Part shown: positions 47,543-56,293 of the stretch, piece after piece
Layout of the letters: every line of letters starts with the position of its first letter
Position numbering within the stretch: the first letter of the stretch is position 1
Assembly: GCA_902825965.1 (NCBI GenBank)
Contig: CADEDA010000002.1
Coordinates: forward strand, 310,001-374,000
DNA: 64,000 bases
Source of the DNA: an uncultured Gemmatimonadota bacterium
GTDB lineage: Bacteria > Gemmatimonadota > Gemmatimonadetes > Gemmatimonadales > Gemmatimonadaceae
Reading direction: 5' to 3'
Made by a program: the position numbers and the translations under genes
Notes under the pieces: model-generated
Seen by the model: only the letters and a program-made list of their open reading frames with translations
Database searches by the model: none
Told to the model about the DNA's origin: nothing

Positions 47543-47574
47543 ACGGGGAAGGGCGCGCACGCTCCCTTCCCCGT
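47543..47574 (+). terminator. terminator after the DsrE-like gene
   Basis: ACGGGGAAGGG and CCCTTCCCCGT form a perfect 11-bp stem with a 10-base loop, 26 bases after the stop codon. It separates this gene from the second sigma-kinase module. Confidence 0.6.
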
Positions 47575-47636
47575 TCGCATGTCCGGGAGCGCCGCGGCGC
47601 GGTGACGCGCGACACACTGCGCGGGCAGGGACGGGA

Positions 47637-47645
47637 CGTATATTC
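47637..47645 (+). promoter_or_regulatory. promoter motif CGTATATTC before the second sigma-kinase module
   Basis: CGTATATTC with -10 TATATT (47639-47644), only seven bases before the GTG start at 47652, so transcription probably begins at the start codon. The same nine bases precede the first module. Confidence 0.5.
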
Positions 47646-47651
47646 CGCGCT

Positions 47652-48215
47652 GTGACGAGCGCGCCCACGCCATCGCCGCACGACGCGCCCCGCGTGCGGA
47701 ACTCCGATCAGTTCCTGTCGCTGTACGAGGAACTCCGCCTGATCGCGGACCGCCTGCTGCGCAAGGAAGCGGTGGGCCACACGCTGCAGCCGACGGCGCT
47801 GCTCAACGAGGCCTGGCTCAAGCTCACCGGCAGCCCGCAGCTCGAGCGCCTGGAGCGCACGCACTACCTCGCCATCGCCGCGCGGGCGATGCGCCAGGTG
47901 CTCGTGGAGCACGCGCGCCAGCGACGTTCGGCCAAGCGCGGCGGTGCCCTCACGCCCATCACGCTCACCGACGACCAGCTCGGCGTCTCGTTGCCGCTCG
48001 ACGACATGATCGCGCTCGACGAGGCCCTGCAGCACCTCGGCGCCCAGGACGAGCGGCTGCAGCGGGTGGTGGAGCTGCGCTTCTTCGTGGGCCTCGATGA
48101 GCAGGAGACCGCGACGGCGCTGGGCGTCACCACGCGCACCGTGCAGCGCGACTGGGCCAAGGCACGCGCCTGGCTGTTGAGCGAGCTCCGGGACGACACC
48201 GGCGCCGGGGCATGA
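47652..48215 (+). CDS. ECF-like sigma factor (kinase-associated type), paralogue
   Basis: A 187-residue sigma factor beginning at GTG. It is clearly a duplicate of the gene at 43503: both share LRREAVGHTLQPTALLNEAW-like sequence, HYLAIAARAMRQVLVEHAR and TRTVQRDWAKARAWLLSEL. The stop overlaps the next kinase start (ATGA). The leaderless promoter at 47637 suggests control at initiation. Whether the two sigma factors recognise the same promoters is unknown, but the shared CGTATATTC upstream of both is suggestive. Confidence 0.87.
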   Translation: MTSAPTPSPHDAPRVRNSDQFLSLYEELRLIADRLLRKEAVGHTLQPTALLNEAWLKLTGSPQLERLERTHYLAIAARAMRQVLVEHARQRRSAKRGGALTPITLTDDQLGVSLPLDDMIALDEALQHLGAQDERLQRVVELRFFVGLDEQETATALGVTTRTVQRDWAKARAWLLSELRDDTGAGA

Positions 48216-50902
48216 ACCCGCGGCCGGACTGGAAGCAGGTCGAGCGCCTGTTCGACGCCGGCCTCGAGCGGCCGGCGGCCGAGCGGGCGGCATGGTTGCG
48301 GGCGCAGTGCGGTGACGACGTCGCGCTGCATGATCGCGTGGCACGCATGTTCCGCGCGCACGACGCGCCGGGTTTCCTCGACCGCCCGCTGACGGCGCTC
48401 CCGGCCGTGGATGTGCGGGCACAGCTCGACGCCGCGCTCGCCGACCGCTACACCATCGAGTCCATGCTGGGCGAAGGCGGCATGTCGGTCGTGTTCCGCG
48501 CGCACGAGGTCAAGCACGACCGCCCGGTGGTGCTCAAGGTGCTGCTGCCGGCCGTGAGCGCCCTCGTGGGCGAGCAGCAGTTCCGCGACGAGGTGCACAT
48601 CGCGGCCCGGCTCTCGCACCCCCACATCCTCGCGCTGATCGACTCGGGCGCCGTGGGCGGACTGTTCTACTACGTGATGCCCTACGTGGGTGGCGAGTCC
48701 ATGCGCGAGCGCCTGCGGCGCGAGGGTGCGCGTCCGCTCGGCGAGGCGGTGAGTGTGCTGCGCAGCGTGGCGGACGCGCTGGCGCACGCCCACGGGGCCG
48801 GCATCGTGCACCGCGACCTCAAGCCGGACAACGTGCTCTTCGTCGACGGGCATGCGTTCCTGATCGACTTCGGCGTGGCCAAGCTGGAGGGCGACGCCCG
48901 CGCCGACGATGCCGTGCCGCGGCTGCCGATCGGCACGCCGGGCTACATGGCGCCCGAGCAGGCGGCCGGCCAGGCGGTGGACCACCGGGCGGACCTGTAC
49001 GCCTGGGGGCTGCTCGCGCGCGAGTTGCTCACCGGCGCGCGGCAGCCGTCGGCGTCGCTCGCGGTCCTGCGCCCGGACGCGCCGCGGTCGCTGGTCACGC
49101 TGGTCGAGGCCTGCCTCGCGGAGGATCCCGCCGAGCGGCCGCAGAGTGCGCGTGCCCTCGTGGCCGCGATGGACGCGCTCGCCGCCGCGAAACCCCGCGC
49201 CCCGCGCTGGCCGCTGGTCACCTCCGCCGCACTCGTGGCGCTCGCGCTGGTCTTCGTCTGGTCGCGCCGCGTGCCCACCGTGCCGGCGCTGGGGTCGATC
49301 ACCGGGCCGATCGCGGTGATGCCGCTCCGGAACGAGACGGCGGATTCGACGCTCAACGGCTGGGGCCGGCTGGCCGGCGACTGGATCACGCAGGGCATGC
49401 ACGAGGCGGCCCTGATGCCCGTGATCCCCTGGCCGACGATGGTGATCACCGCCGAGGGCTCGGCGAGCGAGGGCGGCGACCCGATCGCGATGGTGCGTCG
49501 CCAGACCGGCGCGGCCACCATCGTGACCGGCAGCTACTACCGCACCGGCGATTCACTGCGCTTCCAGGCGTCGATCACCGACGCCCGCAGCGGCCGGCTC
49601 ATCGCGGCGATCCCGCCGGTGATGGTGGTGACGGACTCCGCGTCCGCCGCGGTGCGCGAGCTGCGCGACCGCGTGATGGGCGCCGTGGGGGTGGCGTTCG
49701 ACGAGCGCATCCTGAGCGGTGCCGGCAGCACGCCGCCCACGTGGGAGGCGTTCCGGATCTTCGACGAGGGCATCCGCCTCTCCAACGCCAACCGCTACGA
49801 GGAGGCCAGCCGGCTCATGGAGCAGGCCTGGCAGGCCGACACGAGCTTCACGCCGGCGCTGATCTATGCGAGCCTCGCGGCGTTCAATGACGGCACGATG
49901 CCGCGCACCGACTCGCTGCTGCAGCGCGTGATGGTCCGCCGCGCGACGCTGTCCTCGTACCACGTCGCGCTCGCGGAAGGGGTGCAGGCCTACGCGCGCG
50001 GCGACCGCCTGCTGGCGATCGACAAGCTGCGGCGGGCACATTCGCTGGCCCCGGGGTCACGCGCCGGCTACAGCCTCGCGTACACGCTGCTCCAGTTCAA
50101 TCGTCCGCACGAGGCACTGGCCGTGCTCGGCTCCCTCGACCCGGACCACGGCGCGATGAAGGGCTGGCCCTCGTACTGGACGCAGCGCGCGTCGGCGGCC
50201 CACGTCGTCGCGCAGCACGAGGACGAGCGCCGCTTCGCCCGCGAGATGCGCCGGCGATTCCCCACGCAGCGCTCGGCCTGGGTGCTCGAGGCCCGGGCCC
50301 TCGGCGCGCTGGGACGCCAGGCGGCGGTCGACTCGCTGCTCGCGGAGGCGGAAGCGCTCGAGCCCGACGTGTACTGGTCGCAGGGCGCGATGCGGACCGT
50401 GATCGCCGAGGAGTATCTCACGCACCGCAGCGGGGACCACCGGGCCGCGGCACGCGAGGCCATCCGCTGGCTCGAGCTGCGCCTGAAGTCCGACCCACGC
50501 AACCGCGACCATCGTGACTGGCTGTGGTCGGCGTACGTCGCCGCCGGCGACACCACGCGTGCGGTCGCCCTGTTGGATTCGATCGACCGCGCGTATCCCA
50601 ACCGCCTGACCAACCTCGGCAACCTCGCACGCTTCGCCGCCATGCGCGGGGATGCGGCACGCGCCGCGGCCCTGCTCGCCGCGGCGCCGAGCACCAGCGC
50701 CGGCGAACACCTGCTCTTCCGTGGCCGCGTCGCGGCGCTGCTGGGCCGCCGCGAGGAGGCGCTGGCGGCGCTGCGCGATGCGTTGCGCGTGGGCGTGCTC
50801 AACTGGCACTGGCGTCGCGATGACGTCCTGCGCGACTTCGCGGCCTACGCCGGCGATGCCGAGTACCAGCGACTGATCGCCCCGCTGGCCTACACGCCGT
50901 AG
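48212..50902 (+). CDS. serine/threonine kinase with TolB-like and TPR region, module 2
   Basis: An 896-residue paralogue of the kinase at 44042, collinear over its whole length: short helical start (PDWKQVERLFDAGLERPAAE), kinase domain with GEGGMSVVFRAHE, VVLKVLLP, HRDLKPDNVLF, DFGVAKL and GTPGYMAPEQA, a membrane helix near 330-350, a TolB-like segment (ITGPIAVMPLRNETADSTLN) and a TPR-type tail ending in a block shared with the paralogue (NWHWRRDDVLRDF, then GDAEYQRLI). ATG 48212 overlaps the sigma stop. Ligand and targets are unknown. Confidence 0.88.
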   Translation: MNPRPDWKQVERLFDAGLERPAAERAAWLRAQCGDDVALHDRVARMFRAHDAPGFLDRPLTALPAVDVRAQLDAALADRYTIESMLGEGGMSVVFRAHEVKHDRPVVLKVLLPAVSALVGEQQFRDEVHIAARLSHPHILALIDSGAVGGLFYYVMPYVGGESMRERLRREGARPLGEAVSVLRSVADALAHAHGAGIVHRDLKPDNVLFVDGHAFLIDFGVAKLEGDARADDAVPRLPIGTPGYMAPEQAAGQAVDHRADLYAWGLLARELLTGARQPSASLAVLRPDAPRSLVTLVEACLAEDPAERPQSARALVAAMDALAAAKPRAPRWPLVTSAALVALALVFVWSRRVPTVPALGSITGPIAVMPLRNETADSTLNGWGRLAGDWITQGMHEAALMPVIPWPTMVITAEGSASEGGDPIAMVRRQTGAATIVTGSYYRTGDSLRFQASITDARSGRLIAAIPPVMVVTDSASAAVRELRDRVMGAVGVAFDERILSGAGSTPPTWEAFRIFDEGIRLSNANRYEEASRLMEQAWQADTSFTPALIYASLAAFNDGTMPRTDSLLQRVMVRRATLSSYHVALAEGVQAYARGDRLLAIDKLRRAHSLAPGSRAGYSLAYTLLQFNRPHEALAVLGSLDPDHGAMKGWPSYWTQRASAAHVVAQHEDERRFAREMRRRFPTQRSAWVLEARALGALGRQAAVDSLLAEAEALEPDVYWSQGAMRTVIAEEYLTHRSGDHRAAAREAIRWLELRLKSDPRNRDHRDWLWSAYVAAGDTTRAVALLDSIDRAYPNRLTNLGNLARFAAMRGDAARAAALLAAAPSTSAGEHLLFRGRVAALLGRREEALAALRDALRVGVLNWHWRRDDVLRDFAAYAGDAEYQRLIAPLAYTP

Positions 50903-50909
50903 GCGGCGC

Positions 50910-51278
50910 TCACCGCTCGAAGCGCACCACGCCGCCGACCACCGCGAGGAGCACCACGGCATCGCGGATCGTCTCGGGCGCCACGTGCGTCAGGACGCGG
51001 TCGATCAGCACGAGGTCGGCGCGCGCGCCGGACCGGAGCGGCACGACCCCCGGGCGGAAGCCTGCGTCGATCGTCGGCTCCGGCGCATCGGTCGCACCGG
51101 GCAGCAGCACGGCACCCTTGGCGTCGATCACGCGTGCCGTGGCCGCGAGTTTCCTCACCTCGGCGCTCGATCCCACGGCCTGCACCCGGTCGCCGTCCAC
51201 CGCGACCGCGTCCGCCCAGGGACGGCGCGGATCGCCGGTCCAGACGCGGGCGTTGACGATCGCCAGGGAGACGGCCAT
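50910..51278 (-). CDS. amidohydrolase remnant: composite domain without TIM barrel
   Basis: A 122-residue protein. Residues 4-58 match the N-terminal composite domain of YtcJ-like amidohydrolases (LAIVNARVWTGDPRRPWADA, then VDGDRVQAVGSSAEVRKLA and VLLPG). Residues 83-122 match their C-terminal strands (GARADLVLIDRVLTHVAPET and VVLLAVVGGVVRFER). The roughly 400-residue TIM barrel with all metal ligands is absent; DAPEP stands where DAHVH is expected. The frame is intact with an ATG start, so it is either a young deletion pseudogene or a reused beta-sandwich. Confidence 0.65.
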   Translation of the reverse strand: MAVSLAIVNARVWTGDPRRPWADAVAVDGDRVQAVGSSAEVRKLAATARVIDAKGAVLLPGATDAPEPTIDAGFRPGVVPLRSGARADLVLIDRVLTHVAPETIRDAVVLLAVVGGVVRFER

Positions 51279-51328
51279 CGGCGCGACCGCGGAACGTCGC
51301 TGTACCGGGGTGGTGGCGGCGCCGCGTG

Positions 51329-51646
51329 TCAGCCGCGGCGCTCGAGTGCGTCGCGCACGTCGAGCAGGATCTCGAAGTACAACTGCTCGCGCCGGTATGC
51401 GAAGTCGAGTGAGGCCATCTGCGCCGGGTCCTCCGCGGCCTTCGCGCGGCTGAAGGCCTCGGAATACATCTCCTCGAGGTTGGCGAGGATGCGCTCACGG
51501 GAACGGGACATCGGGATCTTCTCCAAGGCGGCAAAGGTCAGTCTCGGTGGCACGAACGGCGCCGGTTCCGGCGCCTTGGGGCTCTCGAGGAGGTACTTCT
51601 TGGCGGCGCCGAGCAACTCGCGGCGCACATCGACGGGTTTGGACAT
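51329..51646 (-). CDS. small helical protein of unknown function
   Basis: A 105-residue soluble protein from ATG 51646, largely helical (ALEKIPMSRSRERILANLEE, then MASLDFAYRREQLYFEILLD). No domain is recognised. TACGTT (51656-51661 on this strand) lies nine bases before the ATG, fitting the leaderless pattern. It is 50 bases upstream of the amidohydrolase remnant on the same strand and divergent from htpX. Confidence 0.6.
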   Translation of the reverse strand: MSKPVDVRRELLGAAKKYLLESPKAPEPAPFVPPRLTFAALEKIPMSRSRERILANLEEMYSEAFSRAKAAEDPAQMASLDFAYRREQLYFEILLDVRDALERRG

Positions 51647-51788
51647 CGTCCAAGGAACGTATCGGAACCGCCCCGGAGAGTCCACGCGCGCGCGGGAACA
51701 TGGCATCGAGGTTGCTCCTTGAGGGTAGGAAGACACGGACGATGTGCCGTTCTGGCACGACGTGTCACGGACTCTGTCGGAGCGACTG

Positions 51789-52616
51789 ATGAACAACGTG
51801 AAGGTCTTCGTGCTGATGGCCGGAATGACCGCCCTGCTCGGGTCGTTGGGCGGCTACTTCGGGGGCCAGATGGGGCTGGTGCTCGCGCTGCTGGTGGCGG
51901 GCGGCATGAACGTGTTCCTCTACTGGAACTCGTCGGCGATGGTGCTGCGCTCCTACGGGGCGCAGGTGGTGGAGCGCGCACAGGCGCCGGAGCTGTACGA
52001 CATGGTGGACCGCCTGCGGCAGCGTGCGGGCCTGCCCATGCCGACGCTGGCGATCGCGCCGCACGAACAGCCCAACGCCTTCGCGACGGGTCGCGACCCG
52101 GAGCACGCGGTGGTCTGCGTGACGTCCGGGCTCACCAGGCTCGTCGACCGCGACGAGATGGAAGGGGTGATCGCGCACGAGCTCGCGCACATCAAGAACC
52201 GCGACATGCTGCTGCAGACCGTGACGTCGACGATGGCGGGCGCCATCTCGTCGCTCGCGCAGTTCGCCGTGTTCTTCGGCGGCCGCTCGGATGACGAGGA
52301 CCGGAATCCCATCGCGGGGCTGGCGATGCTGATCCTGGCGCCGCTGGCGGCCTCGCTCATCCAGTTCGCGATCAGCCGGCAGCGCGAGTTCAAGGCGGAT
52401 GCCGTGGGTGCCGAGATCGTCGGACGACCCGAGGGACTGGCGCGCGCGCTGCAGAAGCTGGATGCCTACTCGCGTCGCATCCCGATGCAGGTCTCGCCGG
52501 CCGCGGCGCCGCTGGCGCAGGTCAATCCCCTGGCTGCCATGGGCGGCGGGTTGAGCTCGCTGTTCTCGACGCACCCGTCCACCGAGGAGCGCGTCGCCCG
52601 GTTGCTCGGGCGCTGA
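51789..52616 (+). CDS. htpX: M48 membrane zinc metalloprotease HtpX
   Basis: A 275-residue protease. Two N-terminal membrane helices (VFVLMAGMTALLGSLGGYFG and MGLVLALLVAGGMNVFLYW) precede the zinc motif VIAHELAHIKNRD. Two further hydrophobic segments follow, then EFKADAVGAEI with the third zinc ligand, and a conserved end FSTHPSTEERVARLL. It degrades damaged inner-membrane proteins with FtsH. The ATG at 51789 is chosen over one 15 codons earlier because GGAG lies eight bases before it and HtpX proteins begin this way. Confidence 0.92.
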   Translation: MNNVKVFVLMAGMTALLGSLGGYFGGQMGLVLALLVAGGMNVFLYWNSSAMVLRSYGAQVVERAQAPELYDMVDRLRQRAGLPMPTLAIAPHEQPNAFATGRDPEHAVVCVTSGLTRLVDRDEMEGVIAHELAHIKNRDMLLQTVTSTMAGAISSLAQFAVFFGGRSDDEDRNPIAGLAMLILAPLAASLIQFAISRQREFKADAVGAEIVGRPEGLARALQKLDAYSRRIPMQVSPAAAPLAQVNPLAAMGGGLSSLFSTHPSTEERVARLLGR

Positions 52617-52630
52617 CGCAGCGAACCCCC

Positions 52631-52665
52631 GGGGCGCGCGACGGCCGGGACGCCTCGCGCGCCCC
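52631..52665. terminator. hairpin between htpX and the ferredoxin genes
   Basis: GGGGCGCGCGA and TCGCGCGCCCC form an 11-bp perfect stem with a 13-base loop, between two convergent stop codons. Confidence 0.5.
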
Positions 52666-52671
52666 CGCGGC

Positions 52672-52983
52672 TCAGCCGCCCAGTCGGTGGAAGACCCCTT
52701 CGGGCACCTCGCGGCCGTCGCGCAGGTGCTCCACCACGATCCGCTCCAGCAGCTCGGGTGTCACCCCGGCGTACCAGAGGCCGGCCGGATACACCGCGAC
52801 GATCGGCCCGCCGGCGCAGACGCCCAGGCAAGGTGCTTCGCTGCGCTTCACGCGCCGGGGCCCGAACAGCAGGCCTTCGCGCTGCAGCAGCTGCGCCAGC
52901 AGCGAGTAGAGGGACCGGCCCCGCCGATCCGTCGAGCAGTAGCCCCCCGTGCAAACCAGCACGTGGTGTGCATACGGCTCCAT
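52672..52983 (-). CDS. thioredoxin-like [2Fe-2S] ferredoxin
   Basis: A 103-residue protein. Cysteines occur in HHVLVCTGGYC and in APCLGVCAGGPIVAVYPAGL, the last pair spaced C-x3-C as in thioredoxin-like ferredoxins (Aquifex Fd, Shethna-type). WYAGVTPELLERIVVEHLRD gives the family C-terminal helix. ATG 52983 is chosen because it aligns with the start of the neighbouring paralogue; GTG 53013 directly after that gene's stop is possible. Expected role is electron transfer; partners are unknown. Confidence 0.83.
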   Translation of the reverse strand: MEPYAHHVLVCTGGYCSTDRRGRSLYSLLAQLLQREGLLFGPRRVKRSEAPCLGVCAGGPIVAVYPAGLWYAGVTPELLERIVVEHLRDGREVPEGVFHRLGG

Positions 52984-53015
52984 GACCGCCGTGAGTTGCT
53001 CCGGCGTGGGCACCG

Positions 53016-53339
53016 TCAGGTCTTCGGCAGCTTGTTGTCGCCAGGCGGGGCGACGTACCGCAACGACTCCACCGGGGTGCCGTCGCGCAGGTGTTCGGCG
53101 AAGATCCGCTCTGCGGCTGCCGCATCCACACCGTCGTACCACACGTCCTCGGGATACACGACGACCATCGGTCCGTGGCCGCACTGGCCGAGGCATCCGC
53201 TGTGGTTCACCCGCACGTGCGGGCCGAGTGCCGCGTCGCGGACGCGGTCCTTGAGGACCTGGAAGGTGGTGGCGGAGTCCTGCGTCGTGCAGGTCTTGCC
53301 GCTGGTGCACACGAACACGTGCCGCGCGTACTGGCCCAT
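53016..53339 (-). CDS. thioredoxin-like [2Fe-2S] ferredoxin, tandem copy
   Basis: A 107-residue paralogue of the downstream gene. Cysteines in RHVFVCTSGKTC and in VNHSGCLGQCGHGPMVVVYP give the four ligands, again with C-x3-C. WYDGVDAAAAERIFAEHLRD matches the helix of the other copy. A longer in-frame start upstream is antisense to csaA and is rejected in favour of ATG 53339. The two genes are consecutive and probably co-transcribed. The pairing of two different ferredoxins suggests a two-step or heterodimeric electron carrier, which is inference. Confidence 0.83.
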   Translation of the reverse strand: MGQYARHVFVCTSGKTCTTQDSATTFQVLKDRVRDAALGPHVRVNHSGCLGQCGHGPMVVVYPEDVWYDGVDAAAAERIFAEHLRDGTPVESLRYVAPPGDNKLPKT

Positions 53340-53391
53340 CGGTTCCGGAGCTTGGTGTGAGGGGAAGACTCGACGCACAGGCGTCCCACGG

Positions 53392-53397
53392 TACATT
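53392..53397 (+). promoter_or_regulatory. -10-like hexamer of csaA
   Basis: TACATT, six bases before the csaA ATG at 53404; a leaderless transcript is inferred. Confidence 0.4.
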
Positions 53398-53403
53398 AGC
53401 GCA

Positions 53404-53736
53404 ATGCCCACCCCAGAGGAGTTCTTCGCGCTCGACCTGCGTGTGGGGACCGTGCTCGAAGCCGCACCGTTCCCGGAAGCACGAAAGCCGTCCATCAAAC
53501 TGCGCATCGACTTCGGTGATGAACTCGGCGAGCGGCGTTCCAGTGCCCAGCTCACGGTCCATTACCGTCCAGAGGACCTCGTGGGCCGACAGGTGGTGGC
53601 GGTGACCAACATCGGCACGCGTCGCATCGCCGGGTACGTCAGCGAGGTGCTGGTCCTCGGGGCCATGCCGAGCGCCACCGAGGTCGTACTGCTCAACCCC
53701 GACCAGCCGGTCGCCAACGGGACTCGAATCGGATGA
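53404..53736 (+). CDS. csaA: tRNA-binding-domain protein CsaA
   Basis: A 110-residue OB-fold protein. FFALDLRVGTVLEAAPFPEA, KPSIKLRIDFGDELGERRSS and QVVAVTNIGTRRIAGYVSEV are close to CsaA/YgjH-type tRNA-binding domains, which form dimers and bind tRNA or act as export chaperones. Length fits a free-standing domain. The stop overlaps the start of the following amidohydrolase by four bases (ATGA). Confidence 0.88.
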   Translation: MPTPEEFFALDLRVGTVLEAAPFPEARKPSIKLRIDFGDELGERRSSAQLTVHYRPEDLVGRQVVAVTNIGTRRIAGYVSEVLVLGAMPSATEVVLLNPDQPVANGTRIG

Positions 53737-54971
53737 GACACGCCATGACCCTCCCGCTGCACACCGCCGTCGCGGCGCTCGCGCTCGTCCTCAGCGACCC
53801 GCCGCTCGTGCTCACCCACGCCAACGTCGTGGACGGCGTGACGGCGACCGTCCTGCGCGACCAGACCATCGTCATCGTGGACGGTCGGATCGCGAGCATC
53901 CGCCCGGGGACCGCCGCGTCGACCGCACCGGCCGGGGCGACCGTGATCGACCTCGGCGGACGCTGGGTCGCGCCCGGGCTCATCGATGCGCACACACACA
54001 TCTCGAGCCTGGCGAACGCGCGGCGCGCCCTGCACTCGGGCGTGACCACCGTCCGCTCCGCCAGCGTCCCCGCGTTCCAGGATGTCGCGATGCGCGACAT
54101 GGCGCGCGCCGGACAGGTGCTCGCACCCGACGTGCTGGCCACGGGCGTCTTCGTGACGCCCAACCTGGGCGAGACGCTGCTCGCCGACGCACGCCTCGGT
54201 GCGCTCGCCGGCGGTGTGCTGACCCCGGAGCAGCTGCGGGTCCTGGTGCGCGTGAACCTCGACCGGGGCGTGGACTGGATCAAGACCCGCGGGACCGAGC
54301 GCGCCGGCCTGCCCGACACCGACCCGCGCAAGCAGGTCTACGACGAGCGTGAGCTCCGCGCCATCGTCGAGGAGGCTGCGACGCGGCGGATCCCGGTGAT
54401 GGCGCACGCACACGGCGACGAGGGCGCGTACGCCGCCGTCGCCGCAGGCGTGAAGAGCATCGAACACGGCACGTACCTCTCCGACTCGACACTGCGGCTC
54501 ATGCGGCAGAAGGGCACCTGGCTGGTCCCCACGCTGTCCACCATCTGGGACCTCACGCAGCCGGGCGGCGACTACGACGACCCCGTGCTCACGCTGCGCG
54601 GCCAGCACATGGCGCCGCGCATCGAGGACGTGATCCGGCGTGCGCATGCGATGGGCATCCGCATCGCCGCCGGGGCGGACACCGACTACGGTCCGGAATC
54701 CGTCACCCGCATCAGCCATGAGGTGATGCGCTTCCGTGGCCTCGGGCTCTCCGCGGTGGAGGCCCTCGCGACCGCCACCAGCGGCGCGGCCGAGCTGATC
54801 GGCGTGGGCGGCAGCACGGGGCGCGTGGCGGTCGGATTCGAGGCGGACCTGATCGTCCTCGAGGGTGATCCGCTCGCCGATGCCGCGTGGTTGCAGGACG
54901 TGACGGTGGTGATCTCCAACGGGCGTGTCGCACTCAACCGGTTGCCATTCGGACGGCGTCCCACCCGTTAA
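53733..54971 (+). CDS. secreted amidohydrolase, imidazolonepropionase/prolidase-like
   Basis: A 412-residue metal-dependent hydrolase. The N-terminus ([17 protein letters not shown]) looks like a weak signal peptide. Metal ligands are in [29 protein letters not shown] and [10 protein letters not shown], and a possible carboxylated lysine is in VDWIKTRGT. The C-terminal composite domain reads [15 protein letters not shown]. The family includes Xaa-Pro dipeptidases and aryldialkylphosphatase-like enzymes; the substrate here is unknown. It is translationally coupled to csaA. It contrasts with the barrel-less remnant at 50910. Confidence 0.82.
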   Translation: MRHAMTLPLHTAVAALALVLSDPPLVLTHANVVDGVTATVLRDQTIVIVDGRIASIRPGTAASTAPAGATVIDLGGRWVAPGLIDAHTHISSLANARRALHSGVTTVRSASVPAFQDVAMRDMARAGQVLAPDVLATGVFVTPNLGETLLADARLGALAGGVLTPEQLRVLVRVNLDRGVDWIKTRGTERAGLPDTDPRKQVYDERELRAIVEEAATRRIPVMAHAHGDEGAYAAVAAGVKSIEHGTYLSDSTLRLMRQKGTWLVPTLSTIWDLTQPGGDYDDPVLTLRGQHMAPRIEDVIRRAHAMGIRIAAGADTDYGPESVTRISHEVMRFRGLGLSAVEALATATSGAAELIGVGGSTGRVAVGFEADLIVLEGDPLADAAWLQDVTVVISNGRVALNRLPFGRRPTR

Positions 54972-54974
54972 CTT
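54969..54974 (+). promoter_or_regulatory. -10-like hexamer of the sulfurtransferase gene
   Basis: TAACTT, five bases before the ATG at 54980 and overlapping the stop region of the amidohydrolase gene; a leaderless internal promoter is inferred. Confidence 0.4.
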
Positions 54975-54979
54975 GCGGC

Positions 54980-55867
54980 ATGTCGACCTCCGTTCCGGCC
55001 GAGATCGCGGCCAAGGGCTATGCCCACCCGGAGAAGCTGGTGAGCACCGCGTGGCTCGCCGAGCATCTCCACGATCCGCAGTTGCGCATCCTCGAGAGCG
55101 ACGAGGACGTGCTGTTGTACGAGATGGGCCACATCCCCGGCGCGCAGAAGATCGATTGGCACGCCGACCTGAACGATCCCGTCGAGCGGGACTACATCGC
55201 ACCCGAGGGCTTCACGGCGCTGCTGCGGGCCAAGGGCATCGACGCCTCCACGCCCGTGGTCCTCTACGGCGACAAGAACAACTGGTGGGCCGCCTACGCG
55301 CTCTGGGTGTTCGAGCTCTTCGGCTTCACGCAGGTGCGGCTCCTCGATGGCGGGCGCGCCAAGTGGGAGGCCGAGGGCCGGCCGATGGTCACGGACGTCC
55401 CGCGCGTCGCGCCGTCGACGTACACCGCGCCGGCGCGTGACGACGCCCGCATCCGCGCGTTCCTGCCCGACGTGCTCCTGCACCAGCGCGCGCGTGGTGC
55501 GATGATCGACGTGCGCTCCCCGCAGGAGTACAGCGGCGAGCGGACGCACATGCCGGAGTATCCGCAGGAGGGCACGCTGCGGGGCGGCCACATCCCGGGT
55601 GCGCGGTCGGTGCCCTGGGCGCGCGCGGCGAACGCCGACGGCACGTTCCGCAGCGCGGCCGAATTGCGCGCCATCTACGAGACCGAGGCCGGACTCCGGC
55701 CCACCGACGACGTCGTGACGTACTGCCGCATCGGCGAGCGCTCCTCGCACACCTGGTTCGTGCTGTCCTACCTGCTCGGCTACCCCAAGGTCCGCAACTA
55801 CGATGGCAGCTGGACCGAGTGGGGCAACGCCGTGCGCACCCCCATCACCAAGGGATCGACGCCGTGA
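54980..55867 (+). CDS. thiosulfate/3-mercaptopyruvate sulfurtransferase
   Basis: A 295-residue protein of two rhodanese domains. The second domain has the active cysteine in [20 protein letters not shown], the loop typical of thiosulfate sulfurtransferases. The first domain has [20 protein letters not shown], with aspartate where the cysteine would be, as usual for the inactive half. The long linker [20 protein letters not shown] opens the second domain. It transfers sulfane sulfur to cyanide or thiol acceptors in the cytosol. An OsmC gene follows with a four-base overlap. Confidence 0.88.
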   Translation: MSTSVPAEIAAKGYAHPEKLVSTAWLAEHLHDPQLRILESDEDVLLYEMGHIPGAQKIDWHADLNDPVERDYIAPEGFTALLRAKGIDASTPVVLYGDKNNWWAAYALWVFELFGFTQVRLLDGGRAKWEAEGRPMVTDVPRVAPSTYTAPARDDARIRAFLPDVLLHQRARGAMIDVRSPQEYSGERTHMPEYPQEGTLRGGHIPGARSVPWARAANADGTFRSAAELRAIYETEAGLRPTDDVVTYCRIGERSSHTWFVLSYLLGYPKVRNYDGSWTEWGNAVRTPITKGSTP

Positions 55868-56289
55868 ACACCGAAGCACCCAAGAAGGTCAACAAGGTCG
55901 TGGTGCGCTGGGACGGCGGTCACCGGTTCGACGGCAGCCGGCTGGGCAGCGAGAAGTCGATCCGCATCGATGCCGACGCCGTGACCGGGCCCGGTCCGGT
56001 GGACACGCTGCTGTGTGCGCTGGCCTCGTGCACGAGCGTCGACGTGGTGGACATCCTCGAGAAGCGCCGGACGCCGGTGCAGGGGCTCACGGTGGAGGTC
56101 ACGGGGGAGCGTGCGAATGCGACGCCGGCCCGGCTGACGCGCGTGATCCTGACGTATCGCATGCGAGGCGTGGGCATCGAGCGGGTGCACGCCGAGCGCG
56201 CGATCGAGCTCGCGGTGACCAAGTACTGCTCCGTGCGCGACTCGCTGGATCCGAACCTGCCGGTGGAGTGGGTGCTGGAGCTGGCGTAG
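55864..56289 (+). CDS. OsmC/Ohr-family protein
   Basis: A 141-residue protein from GTG 55864, overlapping the sulfurtransferase stop (GTGA). [20 protein letters not shown] carries the conserved cysteine of the OsmC family, and the strand-helix pattern up to [19 protein letters not shown] matches YhfA/OsmC proteins. The family reduces organic hydroperoxides or handles reactive sulfur. Coupling to a rhodanese gene favours a persulfide or sulfur-stress role, which is inference. Confidence 0.82.
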   Translation: MNTEAPKKVNKVVVRWDGGHRFDGSRLGSEKSIRIDADAVTGPGPVDTLLCALASCTSVDVVDILEKRRTPVQGLTVEVTGERANATPARLTRVILTYRMRGVGIERVHAERAIELAVTKYCSVRDSLDPNLPVEWVLELA

Positions 56290-56293
56290 CGCG

